A stretch of 64,000 nt of DNA from an uncultured Acidimicrobiales bacterium. GTDB lineage: Bacteria > Actinomycetota > Acidimicrobiia > Acidimicrobiales > Hopanoidiivorantaceae. The stretch is taken from contig OY282367.1 of NCBI GenBank assembly GCA_958295755.1, forward strand, positions 1,306,022-1,370,021. Direction: 5' to 3'. The translations under genes were made by a program, and so were the position numbers. This document shows positions 1-8,325 of the stretch, piece after piece. The notes under the pieces are model-generated. The model saw only the letters and a program-made list of their open reading frames with translations, had not been told where the DNA came from and did no database searches. The first letter of the stretch is position 1, and every line of letters begins with the position of its first letter.

Positions 1-1
1 C

Positions 2-514
2 TCAGAAAAACTTTGGCAGCAGCGAGGCAGGTTGATGATACCCGACAAAATCAGCACAACCTCAGTAGTGACCGCTGCAGTGAGATCTAACATCGCCGCT
101 CTAGGTTCCCATTGGATACCCATCCGCCATAAGACCGACCATGTCGGCTGCAACTGGGAGAAAGCTATGTGCGTCTATCTAAACTCAACCGTCGGCATCC
201 TAGCAGCCCTCCATATCAGCTCCCCATTCAAGCTAGTCCTGCCAAAAATGTCCCTAGAAGGCCAGCGCAAAATCCCCATCCCCAAACTAGACGAAGACCA
301 AATCGCCAACCTAGCCGCCGTCTATGACACTCACAAACACACACGCCTAGAACGGCTCCGCTACCCTAACTCCGAACCCCGCATCGCCCTAGACCAAGCC
401 ATAGCCGAAACCATAGGCATCCCCCAAGACCAAATAGACACCGCCCGCCGAGAACTAGCCGAAGAACCCGGCATCACGGGCAGCCCCCACAAATCCGTCA
501 AATCAGGAGTTTAA
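2..514 (+). CDS. DNA methyltransferase, C-terminal fragment (5' end outside window)
   Basis: The reading frame is open to the left edge, so the first possible start inside the window (TTG at 32) is almost certainly internal. About 170 residues are visible. They end with a target-recognition-like stretch (SLEGQRKIPIPKL) followed by a helical tail of the form D-AIAETIGI-QIDTARREL-EEPGITG. This arrangement is typical of the C-terminus of N6-adenine DNA methyltransferases of Type II or Type I-like restriction systems. The catalytic NPPY and SAM motifs would lie upstream, so activity cannot be judged. Its position beside HEPN-like and PLD-like genes suggests a defence-type neighbourhood. The assignment is by tail similarity from memory, hence moderate confidence. 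Confidence 0.55.
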   Translation, partial: SEKLWQQRGRLMIPDKISTTSVVTAAVRSNIAALGSHWIPIRHKTDHVGCNWEKAMCVYLNSTVGILAALHISSPFKLVLPKMSLEGQRKIPIPKLDEDQIANLAAVYDTHKHTRLERLRYPNSEPRIALDQAIAETIGIPQDQIDTARRELAEEPGITGSPHKSVKSGV

Positions 515-565
515 TACCTCAGACTTCCCCCAATCGCCCAGTACCGACATCATAGAATATAGACC

Positions 566-841
566 ATGCGGCAAGTCAAAGACAGAAGCGTAACAGCATT
601 GGTGCTAGGCATCATCAGTTTGGTGATTCCATTCGCCGGGATCATCACTGCACCTATCGGCTGGTGGTGCGCTAACGACCACATCGACAGCGTGGACAGA
701 GGCTATTTGTCGCGCGGCAGAGGAATGGCAGTCGCAGGCAAAGTGCTATCTATGATAGTAACTATCCTCTACTTAGCTGTCATAGCCTTCTATGGTGTGT
801 TCATTATCTTCATTCTATTAGGTAACTTGGGAAGTAGCTGA
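566..841 (+). CDS. small DUF4190-like membrane protein
   Basis: A 91-residue protein with two hydrophobic segments (about residues 9-30 and 52-85). Between them is a short loop carrying the GRGMAVAGK motif usual in DUF4190 proteins, which are two-helix membrane proteins of unknown function common in Actinobacteria. The ATG at 566 follows the methyltransferase stop by about 50 bases. Nothing links it functionally to its neighbours. Confidence 0.6.
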   Translation: MRQVKDRSVTALVLGIISLVIPFAGIITAPIGWWCANDHIDSVDRGYLSRGRGMAVAGKVLSMIVTILYLAVIAFYGVFIIFILLGNLGSS

Positions 842-1004
842 CCTGCTTTACAGTCCCCCATCGCTAATGCCTACTTGGACAGTTCGCCATTGGCAGGACC
901 CCCCATAGACTGCCCTGAATTCGCTAGAGCAGTAGTGACTCTAGAAGGAAGACACACAGAGCACATGCAACCTCCCTGCAGCCACATCCGCTATACTGAG
1001 TTGT

Positions 1005-1430
1005 ATGAGGGCAGCATCCGCCACTTTCAATCGTGAAACAGGCCAATTCACCCTTGTTGTAGGGGGAAACGGTAGCGAGCCTACAAGCAGGGCGACCGAA
1101 GAACTGCCCTCGGCTTTCCACGAAGGTGTCGCATCCATCATCCGCCCTCATCTGGAAGGCGACCCAGCCATCCGTGAGGGCTACCTACAAATAGGCAGAT
1201 CCTACTATGGCGAAGACCCCCATATTTCCTTGAAAATCTTTGTGGAAGCAGACGGGACAATGCTTGAAAACGAGCGCATTTTCAACTGGATTCGCCGCAA
1301 GTGTGCAGAGCAAGACTTATTTTTTGACCTCTGGGTCTACAACGACTACGAATTAGAACGCCTCAATGTTTCTGGCGAAAAACTAATAAAGACTGGACAT
1401 TCTCTGATTTACAGCAGAGATGTCTCGTGA
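1005..1430 (+). CDS. hypothetical protein, possible degenerate nucleotidyltransferase (partner of the HEPN gene)
   Basis: A 141-residue protein that I do not recognise with certainty. Its second half (IGRSYYGEDPHISLKIFVE, then an FFDLWVY strand and a C-terminal SGEKLIKTGHSLIYSRD) has the strand-helix rhythm of MNT-type minimal nucleotidyltransferases, where the tail normally reads like VDLV...I..EG..IY. The catalytic GS...DxD signature is absent: GR replaces GS and S/K stand at the Asp positions. It ends inside the next gene with a GTGA overlap (4 bp), implying translational coupling. A TATACT hexamer at 992-997 lies 7 bases before the ATG and no Shine-Dalgarno is visible, so the mRNA may be leaderless. 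The MNT reading is inference. Confidence 0.6.
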   Translation: MRAASATFNRETGQFTLVVGGNGSEPTSRATEELPSAFHEGVASIIRPHLEGDPAIREGYLQIGRSYYGEDPHISLKIFVEADGTMLENERIFNWIRRKCAEQDLFFDLWVYNDYELERLNVSGEKLIKTGHSLIYSRDVS

Positions 1431-2362
1431 CCTCCGTCTCCAAGCTATGGCAAGAGGACGCTGAACGGGAGTTTCGGAACGCTCAAACTTTGCGGTCTAG
1501 CGACCCGCTCGGAGCTTATCTGCATTTAGAAAAAGCAGTAGAGAAATCTGTCAAAGCCCTTATCGTCTATCACAGTTCAGATTCTGATCCGTATGACGGC
1601 CCAAATAAGCACGATATAGGACTGCTTTTGAGGGAACTGCGAAAACGAGCAGGTAAAGCCGCTAGGTTCGCAAAGCAATCACTCGAAAACGCAGTACGCA
1701 ACGGTACGCTTCAAGCCGAGGAAGCTGAAGCCATGAGGACAGAGCTCGAAATACCAGGACAACTTTTTTCTCGCAATCCTGTTTTGCTGAAGGAAATAGA
1801 AGAGAGCATAGAGCAAATAGATGACATATTCCCTTACTCTTCGGACAGACACTATATTTCTGGGGACGAACTTCCAACAACAATTTTCTCTTCAAAAGAA
1901 GGCTCGATGCAAAGCTACTTAGACAACGTAGAAGAATTTTTACAGACGGTCCGATCCCATATTTCAAGTGTCATAAGTAATACTGCAGAATTGCCTCCAC
2001 CACCAGAAGAGGGGCGCGCTTTTGGTGGAGAGGCTGTATCAATGATGCTGCATTTCTATCGAGAGAACTTTCCCGAAAGTTTTGGACAAGTCTCTAATGG
2101 CATTTTACTTCCCGATAAAACACGCAATTTCATGCAGCGACTTGAGCAAGAAGGTACATTCTCACTCGAATACATAGAAGAAGAGAGATCTGACTGGCTC
2201 TTTGTGCCCGTCAAGCACAGAGATGGTACAGAGCAGATAGTAGTGATCAGCTTGTCCTCAGCACAAGAAAGCTATTCATCTCCCGAAGGGGTACAATACA
2301 CTTTTTACACCGAGTGGGAAGACATGGAGATACGAGAGGCAGCATCCGATATCCAGCAATAG
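1427..2362 (+). CDS. HEPN-like domain protein
   Basis: A 311-residue protein with a GTG start overlapping the previous stop. Residues about 8-90 form a helical domain with HEPN hallmarks: an early acidic/aromatic helix, then an AVEKSVKALIVYH segment, a loop, and KHDIGLLLREL with a conserved His at about 62. HEPN proteins are often RNases or toxins paired with a small nucleotidyltransferase antitoxin. The usual R-x4-6-H catalytic motif is not clear here. The rest (about 90-311) is acidic and helical, with a beta-rich C-terminus that I cannot assign. The stretch is AT-richer than the core genes further right. Coupling to the preceding small gene supports a two-gene module. The toxin role is inference. 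Confidence 0.65.
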   Translation: MTSVSKLWQEDAEREFRNAQTLRSSDPLGAYLHLEKAVEKSVKALIVYHSSDSDPYDGPNKHDIGLLLRELRKRAGKAARFAKQSLENAVRNGTLQAEEAEAMRTELEIPGQLFSRNPVLLKEIEESIEQIDDIFPYSSDRHYISGDELPTTIFSSKEGSMQSYLDNVEEFLQTVRSHISSVISNTAELPPPPEEGRAFGGEAVSMMLHFYRENFPESFGQVSNGILLPDKTRNFMQRLEQEGTFSLEYIEEERSDWLFVPVKHRDGTEQIVVISLSSAQESYSSPEGVQYTFYTEWEDMEIREAASDIQQ

Positions 2363-2540
2363 CCTCTGGTTTCACCAAGTGTTAGCAAACTAGCAATGAT
2401 AAACTACCCTCATCAAGGTTTGAATATCTGTCTTATCCGTATCCCTAGATATATTGCGGCTGAGGTTATCGCAGGTAGCAATCTTGACCGCCCCAGCCGA
2501 ATCACCTGCCAGCTCTAACAAACCACCTCTCACGCCTTTT

Positions 2541-3635
2541 ATGCCTCATTCTGCAGAAACTCGAATAGTCGAATTCCTAGCTGCCCACCCCGGCAAACCG
2601 TTGCGGATAGCTGTGGGCTATGCAAGCGTATGGGGGCTTGCGTGGCTTGGTAGACACACACAGGGCAGGTCTGTGAAACTTCTGATAGGCGATGCTAAAA
2701 GGCACAGGTTTCAGATTGCAACAGAGGGAGACCGGAGAGATGCCATATCATTTCTTTCACGCGTTGATGTTCAGGTCATGAATTGGTATACCAAGCGCGG
2801 AGAAAACCGTTCGGCGCACATGAAAGCATGGCAGATGACCGACAACGATGGCAGACCTCGTATTCTGGCTGGCTCAGCAAACCTAACCCAACAAGGATTA
2901 CAGCACAACACCGAAACCATGGGTGAATATTCAGACAAAGATGTTGCTGAGACATTGCGTTCTATGGATGATCTATTTAACAAATCATGGGACGCAAAGG
3001 ATAGGTTGCTGGGCTATCTGGAGAGTGCTGAGAACGAGTTGCGTGCCTCTATGAGACCCACAACTAGTGCGACTCAGACAGCTGCAGCCTCTCGCTCGAA
3101 TTCATCCAGCGATGCTGACAGACACAGAGAACCTTCACGCTCAACAATGTGGAAGGCAACAGCACGGACAACTTCATATGGCAGTAAACGCAGTGGGCGA
3201 GGCAGAAGGCGATCAACTACCACGCGGGTTGGTTCTGCCAGCGCAAACAGACGGCCAGCAGGAAGTCGAAGCAAACAGAATAGATATGCTCATACCAAAC
3301 GACCTGTCAATCGCCGGAACCCCAGAAGACGGCCAAGTAGCAACAGACGAAAAACCTCCACCAGTTCGGGACTTCTACAACTTTGGTGGAGACTGCCCCG
3401 AAGAGGCCGCGAAGCTGTCTTGTCACTTCTAGGCGTAGTAATACTTGTGATTATTCTGCTTGTATGGATCAACTCAATGGACAACGACAGCGATGCCAAC
3501 TCAAGCTCTGTCCAGCCACTTTCTGCACAACCTGCAGCACCACAGCCTTCCTCCCTCTCTACCCAATTGCTAGCTCCCACTAACCCACTAATGCATGGAA
3601 AGCTGTTAAATGCTGTATCCGCCGTCTATGTCTAG
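2541..3635 (+). CDS. phospholipase-D-like (single HKD) protein with basic linker and C-terminal membrane anchor
   Basis: Residues about 1-170 resemble the PLD/Nuc fold. An HxK motif (SAHMKAW) is followed about 20 residues later by GSANLTQQGL, the usual GSxN element. Only one HKD motif is present, as in dimeric Nuc-type nucleases. Residues about 175-290 are a low-complexity linker rich in Arg, Ser and Thr. Next comes one strong membrane helix (about 292-310) and a 54-residue polar tail. There is no signal peptide, so the catalytic part should be cytoplasmic and tail-anchored. I chose the ATG at 2541 over the TTG at 2454 because similarity starts there. No good RBS is seen for either. The 3' end overlaps the convergent SDR gene by 30 bases. 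A defence nuclease role is inference. Confidence 0.6.
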   Translation: MPHSAETRIVEFLAAHPGKPLRIAVGYASVWGLAWLGRHTQGRSVKLLIGDAKRHRFQIATEGDRRDAISFLSRVDVQVMNWYTKRGENRSAHMKAWQMTDNDGRPRILAGSANLTQQGLQHNTETMGEYSDKDVAETLRSMDDLFNKSWDAKDRLLGYLESAENELRASMRPTTSATQTAAASRSNSSSDADRHREPSRSTMWKATARTTSYGSKRSGRGRRRSTTTRVGSASANRRPAGSRSKQNRYAHTKRPVNRRNPRRRPSSNRRKTSTSSGLLQLWWRLPRRGREAVLSLLGVVILVIILLVWINSMDNDSDANSSSVQPLSAQPAAPQPSSLSTQLLAPTNPLMHGKLLNAVSAVYV

Positions 3636-4484
3636 CATTTGGCCTGTGATGTAGCGGGCTCGGGTGGAGGCTAGGAAGCAGACAGCTTCGGCTATGTCTT
3701 GGGCTGAGCCGAAGGTGCCTAGGGCTATGTTGGTGCGGGCGGCGGCCTGGGCGGCCTCATTTATTTCGCCGCTACTGATCAACACTGAGGCCATGCCGTC
3801 AGTTAACATGCCGGGACCTACGCAGTTGGCGCGGACACCGAAGCGTCCCTCTTCTCTGGCGAATGCTCGCACTAGGGCTTCCACTGCGCCTTTCGGTCCA
3901 GACGATAGAACGTCGCGTTTGGGATAACGACGAGTGGCGCAAGTGGTAACAGCCACCAGATTGCCCACTCCATGATTTCTATGTCCATCTATCTCTGCAC
4001 TGCCTCCGTCTTTCTCAGCCGAAGCCTCACTATCCTCAGCCGAAGCTTCTCTGAGATGCTTGCCCACGGCGTGAAGCAAGTTGTAAAAACCGCCGATATC
4101 TTGCACGCACTGCTCGTGGAATTGCTCGGGCGAGATGCGTGTCAAATATTCTTGGGGCACAAACGGGCCGGCAGCGTGGACGGCTGTGTGGATGCCTCCG
4201 AATGCTTGGGCTGCCTCACCTACCGTGGCAACGGTGGCACTAGCATCGGTGAGGTCTAAGCTGACGGCTTCGGCTTTACGACCAAGGTTGTGGGCGAACT
4301 CGACGATTTCGTTTGCCACCGTAGCATTTGTGCGATAGACAGCAACCACATCGCAGCCTCGCTCAGCCAAAAGCTTCGCCACCGCAACACCGATGCCCCC
4401 GCTTGCTCCAGTCACAAACGCACAGCCTCGACGCTGGCTAAAGCCCTCATTAACTAGGTTGGTGGATTCTATGCCTGCTACCAC
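3606..4484 (-). CDS. short-chain dehydrogenase/reductase with substituted catalytic tyrosine
   Basis: A classical-size SDR (292 residues; GTG start). It has the Rossmann motif TGASGGIG at about 25, a YRTN cofactor-binding segment, and the usual end motif ITGQMLDIDGGYSI. In the active-site helix the expected YxxxK reads SSGPK, so Ser replaces the catalytic Tyr while Lys stays. The upstream catalytic Ser is Thr (VTTCATRR). It may be an atypical SDR subfamily, a non-catalytic homologue, or use another general acid. Residues about 145-170 carry an acidic low-complexity insertion (EASAEDSEASAEKD) that looks like an in-frame tandem duplication. It lies downstream of the B12 operon but is separated from it by a long inverted repeat. 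Confidence 0.8.
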   Translation of the reverse strand: MVAGIESTNLVNEGFSQRRGCAFVTGASGGIGVAVAKLLAERGCDVVAVYRTNATVANEIVEFAHNLGRKAEAVSLDLTDASATVATVGEAAQAFGGIHTAVHAAGPFVPQEYLTRISPEQFHEQCVQDIGGFYNLLHAVGKHLREASAEDSEASAEKDGGSAEIDGHRNHGVGNLVAVTTCATRRYPKRDVLSSGPKGAVEALVRAFAREEGRFGVRANCVGPGMLTDGMASVLISSGEINEAAQAAARTNIALGTFGSAQDIAEAVCFLASTRARYITGQMLDIDGGYSI

Positions 4485-4493
4485 AACTAGCTA

Positions 4494-4577
4494 TTTTATA
4501 CTAAATTTACCACGATTTACCATGATTTACCTAGTTGCCGATTAATTTGTCGGTGTGGTGGTAAATCTAGTATAAAA
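4494..4577. repeat. 20-bp inverted repeat with nested hairpin between cobO and the SDR gene
   Basis: The left arm (4494-4513) and right arm (4558-4577) are 20 nt each and complementary at 19 of 20 positions, separated by 44 nt. Inside is a small second hairpin (CCGA 4538-4541 with TCGG 4550-4553). Two further copies of ATTTACC lie in the left half. The arms are AT-rich and no U-run follows, so a standard intrinsic terminator is not obvious. It could be a bidirectional transcript-end structure, a small palindromic mobile remnant, or a protein-binding site. Confidence 0.7.
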
Positions 4578-4616
4578 GTCCTACAATCCTTGGAGTCTGC
4601 GGGGTTATCTGCTGGT

Positions 4617-5213
4617 TTAGTAGTCCAAGCCAGCTTGCGCCATTATGCCTTGGTCGTAGGCGTGCTTTAGTTTGTGCATTTCGGTTGCGGTGTCGGCGGC
4701 TTCTAGCAAGGGGGCGGAGGCGTCTCGGCCGGTGGCTATGATGTTGGTTTTTTCGGGGCGGGCTAGCAGGGTGGCGACCACATCTTCTGAGTCGATCCAG
4801 CCCCAGTTCATGGGGTAGGTGATTTCATCCAAGATGACTAGACGGTAGCTACCCGATTGAATTTTCTCTTTGGCTTGACGCCAAGCTTCTTGAGCGGCTA
4901 CTTCGTCTTCTGAGAGGTCGGTGCTGTCCCATGTGAAGCCTTCGCCGAGCGTCCACCAATCCACGCCTAGTTGATTACCCACCTTTTCTTCACCGGTGTG
5001 CCAGCTGCCAGATTTCAGAAACTGAATGACGCCAACCTGCCACCCGCGAGCCACTGCCCGTGTCATGACTCCAAAAGCCGAACTGCTTTTGCCTTTACCA
5101 TCGCCCGTGTAAACCACCAGCACCGACGGCACACGCTCGCGATCCTCAAGAGCGTGACGAGGATCCTCAGTCGGCGGAGTTTCCGGAGAATTTATTGCTG
5201 GAGTTAGAGTCAT
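4617..5213 (-). CDS. cobO: cob(I)yrinic acid a,c-diamide adenosyltransferase
   Basis: CobO/BtuR family ATP:corrinoid adenosyltransferase (198 residues), which attaches the 5'-deoxyadenosyl group to reduced corrinoids to give adenosylcobalamin. The P-loop GDGKGKSSS is at about 38-45 and VILDEITYPMNWGW at about 130-143, as expected for the family. It is the last gene of the set btuF-btuC-btuD-cobO, about 75 bases after btuD, so it probably belongs to the riboswitch-controlled transcript. Its product is the cofactor needed by the class II ribonucleotide reductase at 57.4-60.3 kb. The CobO-type (P-loop) rather than PduO-type assignment is firm. Confidence 0.93.
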   Translation of the reverse strand: MTLTPAINSPETPPTEDPRHALEDRERVPSVLVVYTGDGKGKSSSAFGVMTRAVARGWQVGVIQFLKSGSWHTGEEKVGNQLGVDWWTLGEGFTWDSTDLSEDEVAAQEAWRQAKEKIQSGSYRLVILDEITYPMNWGWIDSEDVVATLLARPEKTNIIATGRDASAPLLEAADTATEMHKLKHAYDQGIMAQAGLDY

Positions 5214-5287
5214 GTGATAATCCTATTTCTGGTTGTGGTGATGAAAACAAATTGACGGCAAATTTCATATTTGGGCGGTGGCAAGAA

Positions 5288-6154
5288 TCACAAAGACGAC
5301 CTCCTCACCGACAGCGCAACTCCACCATTATGTGTAAGTATCTCAACCTGTGCCCCATAATGTTGCTCTATGACACTCGGTGTCAACACTTCAGCAGGGC
5401 GACCTTCTGCCACCACTTTGCCATCAGCCAGCAGCAGCAATCTGTCGGCAAATTGTCCAGCCAAAGTGAGGTCGTGAGTGGTAGAGACAATAGTTAGACT
5501 TCGCTCTTTGCGAAGCTCGTCTAGCAACTCTAGCACTTCTAGTTGATGCCCGATATCCAGCGCAGAAGTGGGTTCATCCAACAGCAACACTGGCGTCTCC
5601 TGAGCTAAGGCACGAGCCACCACGACCCGCTGGCGTTCGCCGCCTGAAAGCTCTCTCAATGGAGCATCGCCAAATTGCTCGGCTTGAAGCCGCTGCAACA
5701 AAGCCCACACGATCTGATAGTCATCTTCGCTACGCCTCAGACCGAAGCCTAGATGAGGAACCCTGCCGAGCAACACATAGTCAAACACTTTTACTCCCGG
5801 TGGCACAATTGGATGCTGAGTGATGACTGCAACTTGGCGAGCACGATGGCGAGGCGACATCGTGGCACTATCACCCGCAACATCAGCACCAATACGACCA
5901 TTTCCAATATGCACTCGCCCGTGTTTTGGACGGATCACTCCTGAGAGCACACGCAAGAGGGTCGTCTTACCTGAGCCGTTCGGCCCGATAACGCTCACCC
6001 ACTCCCCCGCCACACATCTCAATGAAATATCTGACAGCACAGGCTTGGATGAAAAAACGACTGAAACGTCCTCGCACGAAACTGAGATTTTTTGCTTCTC
6101 CCGCCCCGACACAGCACTGTCTAACTCAGACTTCTTGGTTTTCACGGTCGCCAT
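5288..6154 (-). CDS. btuD: ABC transporter ATP-binding protein for cobalamin (BtuD/FecE type)
   Basis: A 289-residue ATPase from ATG 6154; an alternative TTG lies 6 bases upstream. Walker A is GPNGSGKTT at about 58-66, the signature is LSGGERQRVVVARAL, and Walker B is VLLLDEPTSALD, followed by the H-loop in STTHDLTLAGQ. These features are those of the siderophore/heme/B12 importer subclass. It follows the permease gene by 30 bases. The substrate is inferred as cobalamin because the operon starts with a cobalamin riboswitch and ends in cobO. Confidence 0.88.
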   Translation of the reverse strand: MATVKTKKSELDSAVSGREKQKISVSCEDVSVVFSSKPVLSDISLRCVAGEWVSVIGPNGSGKTTLLRVLSGVIRPKHGRVHIGNGRIGADVAGDSATMSPRHRARQVAVITQHPIVPPGVKVFDYVLLGRVPHLGFGLRRSEDDYQIVWALLQRLQAEQFGDAPLRELSGGERQRVVVARALAQETPVLLLDEPTSALDIGHQLEVLELLDELRKERSLTIVSTTHDLTLAGQFADRLLLLADGKVVAEGRPAEVLTPSVIEQHYGAQVEILTHNGGVALSVRRSSL

Positions 6155-6184
6155 CTCCAATCACCAGCCAATCAATACGCACAA

Positions 6185-7240
6185 TCAATACGCGTAACCG
6201 GCAGTATGGCGACGCAGGATTAGCAAGAAAAACGGCGCGCCCACAAAGGCTGTAACCACTCCGATAGGGATCTCAGCAGGCGACACAGCAGTACGAGCCA
6301 GCACATCAGCCAAAGCCAAAAACGCTCCGCCAAACAAGAACGACAGCGGCACAACCACACGATTGCTCACGCCAAAAACAAGTCGCACGCCATGTGGCAC
6401 CACCAGCCCAACGAACCCTATAAGTCCGCTCACCGCCACCGCAGCCGCAGCCGCTAACGAAGCTGTAATCAACACAATCGCCCGAATCCGTCTAGGACGC
6501 AAACCCAACGAAGCTGCCTCTTCTTCTCCCAACGCCAAAACATCCAGATGGCTTCTGAACGCCATCAGCAACACCCCGCAAACCAGCGCATAAGGGGCGA
6601 GCAAAGCCACTTCATCCCAACCCGAAGTGGAAAGCCTACCCAACAGCCACGAGTAGATGTTGCGCAAACTCTCAACCTCCCGCATTTGGATATAAGTTTG
6701 GAAGGCGGCGAAAAAGCTACCCACTGCCACTCCTGCCAAAATGAGCGTGGCCGCCGACTGCCCGAAACTCACTTCAAAGTTGCTTCTAAAACTCTGCCAT
6801 GACCCCAACAAGAAAGTGCAACCCACCGCCACCAGCGCACCGCCGAAAGCCGCCAATGGCAGCAACGCATCTGACGCCCCGCCCACTATTGCTAGCGTCG
6901 CTCCCACTCCAGCTCCTGCTGCTACACCCAAGAGATAAGGGTCGGCCAGCGGATTGCGGAAAGCCCCCTGAAATGTGGCACCAGACATGGCGAGCATTCC
7001 TCCTACTAGCAACCCGAGCATCACTCGAGGTGCCCGCAAGTCGGTAATGATGACCTGATGCACTCTTGAAAGCCCAGAATCCACCTCAATGAGAGGTAGC
7101 GAATCAAGCAAAACTGCCATCGCTCGGTGAGGAGCGATACCGATAGGGCCGACAAATAACCCAACGCCAGCAGCAACCGCCACAGCCGCCAACCCAACAA
7201 CTACAGCCTTGGCGGAAAGACCCGACGGCACTTGCTGCAT
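6185..7240 (-). CDS. btuC: FecCD-family permease for cobalamin import
   Basis: An integral membrane permease of about 351 residues with some ten hydrophobic helices and the FecCD motifs LRAPRVMLGLLVGGMLAMSG and GLIGFVGLVVPHGVR near the C-terminus. It would form the transmembrane homodimer of the B12 importer. The ATG at 7240 shares its A with the TGA of btuF (TGATG), so the genes are translationally coupled. A TTG three bases upstream would add one residue. Confidence 0.9.
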   Translation of the reverse strand: MQQVPSGLSAKAVVVGLAAVAVAAGVGLFVGPIGIAPHRAMAVLLDSLPLIEVDSGLSRVHQVIITDLRAPRVMLGLLVGGMLAMSGATFQGAFRNPLADPYLLGVAAGAGVGATLAIVGGASDALLPLAAFGGALVAVGCTFLLGSWQSFRSNFEVSFGQSAATLILAGVAVGSFFAAFQTYIQMREVESLRNIYSWLLGRLSTSGWDEVALLAPYALVCGVLLMAFRSHLDVLALGEEEAASLGLRPRRIRAIVLITASLAAAAAVAVSGLIGFVGLVVPHGVRLVFGVSNRVVVPLSFLFGGAFLALADVLARTAVSPAEIPIGVVTAFVGAPFFLLILRRHTAGYAY

Positions 7241-8244
7241 CAACTGACCGCCACAAGTTGGTTTGCTACGGCTTCACTTACGGTTTCAAGCATTTCTACC
7301 ACTCGTGGCCCCCAGCGGGAAGTCACATCGGCAGAAAAGATCAGTACCCGTTTGCCTTGCACGGCGTCAAGTTCGCTCCAGCCGGGGCGGGCAGAGACCG
7401 TTTCCAAGTTGCTGCCGCAGCAGTCGGTGAGGATGATGAGATCGGGGTTTTGATCCAAGATGAACTCTTCTGATAGCTGCGGATAGCTACTCGTGCCTCC
7501 AGCAACATCTGCGATGCTTTCCAAACCTGCTAGCGCGAAAATCTGCCCGATAAATGTGTCAGATGTTACCGAATAGTAGCTGGGGTCTAGCTCTAGGAAG
7601 TATGAAAACGGCTCGGCTGGTAAGTCTAGCGAGCTAACGATTTCGTCAATGCTGTCTTCAATATCTGAGATTACCTCAGCGGCTTCTTCGCTGTGCCCAG
7701 TAGCAGTGCCGATGGCTTCTATCTGGTCGTAGGCGTCATCTAGTGTGGCTGCAGCTGAAAATACGATCACATCTGCGCCCAGTGATTTCAAGCCATCCAC
7801 GAGACCGCCAGGGTCATATGAGATCACCACGAGATCAGGTTCGTAGCTGGCAATCGCCTCAATGTTGGGTTGGAATCCACTCAAATCGGTTATGGGTGCC
7901 TCGGGTGGATAGTTAGAGAAAGAATCCACCGCCACCACTTGCTCACCCGCCCCTACAGCGAAAAGCATCTCGGTCGCAGTTGCTGACAGAGAAATGACCC
8001 GCTCGGGGCGAACATCAATCGCCATCTCCCCTATCTGGTCTGTAATAGTAACGGGGAAGTCGTCTGTAGCAGGGGTAGTAGCAGGTGAAGCAGTGGATAA
8101 ACCAGAAGAGGAAGTTGTGGTTACCGATGCGTCAGAGTTGTCTGCTGAGTCAGAACCACAACTAGCAGCCACAAGAGCTATGAGTGCGATCAGTGCAAAG
8201 AATGCGAGTTTGGTTGCCGCGAACGCGGCAGGGGGGTTTTTCAT
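7240..8244 (-). CDS. btuF: cobalamin ABC transporter substrate-binding lipoprotein
   Basis: A 334-residue TroA-like/BtuF-family binding protein. I chose the ATG at 8244 because a strong AGGAGG lies five bases upstream. The ORF could extend 10 codons further. The N-terminus has a lysine, a hydrophobic helix (LAFFALIALIALVAAS) and a lipobox Cys followed by a Ser/Thr-rich linker, so it should be a lipid-anchored extracellular receptor. Conserved segments include PERVISLSATATEMLFAVGA and DLVVISYDPGG. It is the first gene after the riboswitch. Confidence 0.9.
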   Translation of the reverse strand: MKNPPAAFAATKLAFFALIALIALVAASCGSDSADNSDASVTTTSSSGLSTASPATTPATDDFPVTITDQIGEMAIDVRPERVISLSATATEMLFAVGAGEQVVAVDSFSNYPPEAPITDLSGFQPNIEAIASYEPDLVVISYDPGGLVDGLKSLGADVIVFSAAATLDDAYDQIEAIGTATGHSEEAAEVISDIEDSIDEIVSSLDLPAEPFSYFLELDPSYYSVTSDTFIGQIFALAGLESIADVAGGTSSYPQLSEEFILDQNPDLIILTDCCGSNLETVSARPGWSELDAVQGKRVLIFSADVTSRWGPRVVEMLETVSEAVANQLVAVS

Positions 8245-8300
8245 TTTTCCTCCTGTCGTCCGTGAAAGGTCCATACGACAAGAGAAAATCCGCCGTAACT

Positions 8301-8320
8301 AAACCCCTCCACGAGGGTTT
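8301..8320 (-). promoter_or_regulatory. hairpin downstream of riboswitch (possible expression platform)
   Basis: On the - strand the RNA can form a stem of about eight pairs with a GUG loop and one bulge (AAACCCUC against GAGGGGUUU). It sits between the cobalamin riboswitch and the btuF start. It resembles a terminator stem but lacks a clear U-run, so whether control is by transcription or translation is open. Confidence 0.5.
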
Positions 8321-8325
8321 TGCTA

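Noticed and set aside
924..1151. A - strand Cys-rich small frame
   Set aside because: It overlaps the small + gene at 1005 and has no RBS or similarity.
3067..3432. An alternative + frame within the PLD-like gene that could mean a frameshift
   Set aside because: The main frame continues into a clear membrane helix and stop. The alternative frame has no recognisable domain. A frameshift cannot be excluded but is not supported.
5195..5497. A + strand frame at the btuD/cobO spacer
   Set aside because: It is largely antisense to btuD. The spacer is only about 75 bases and nothing else supports a gene.
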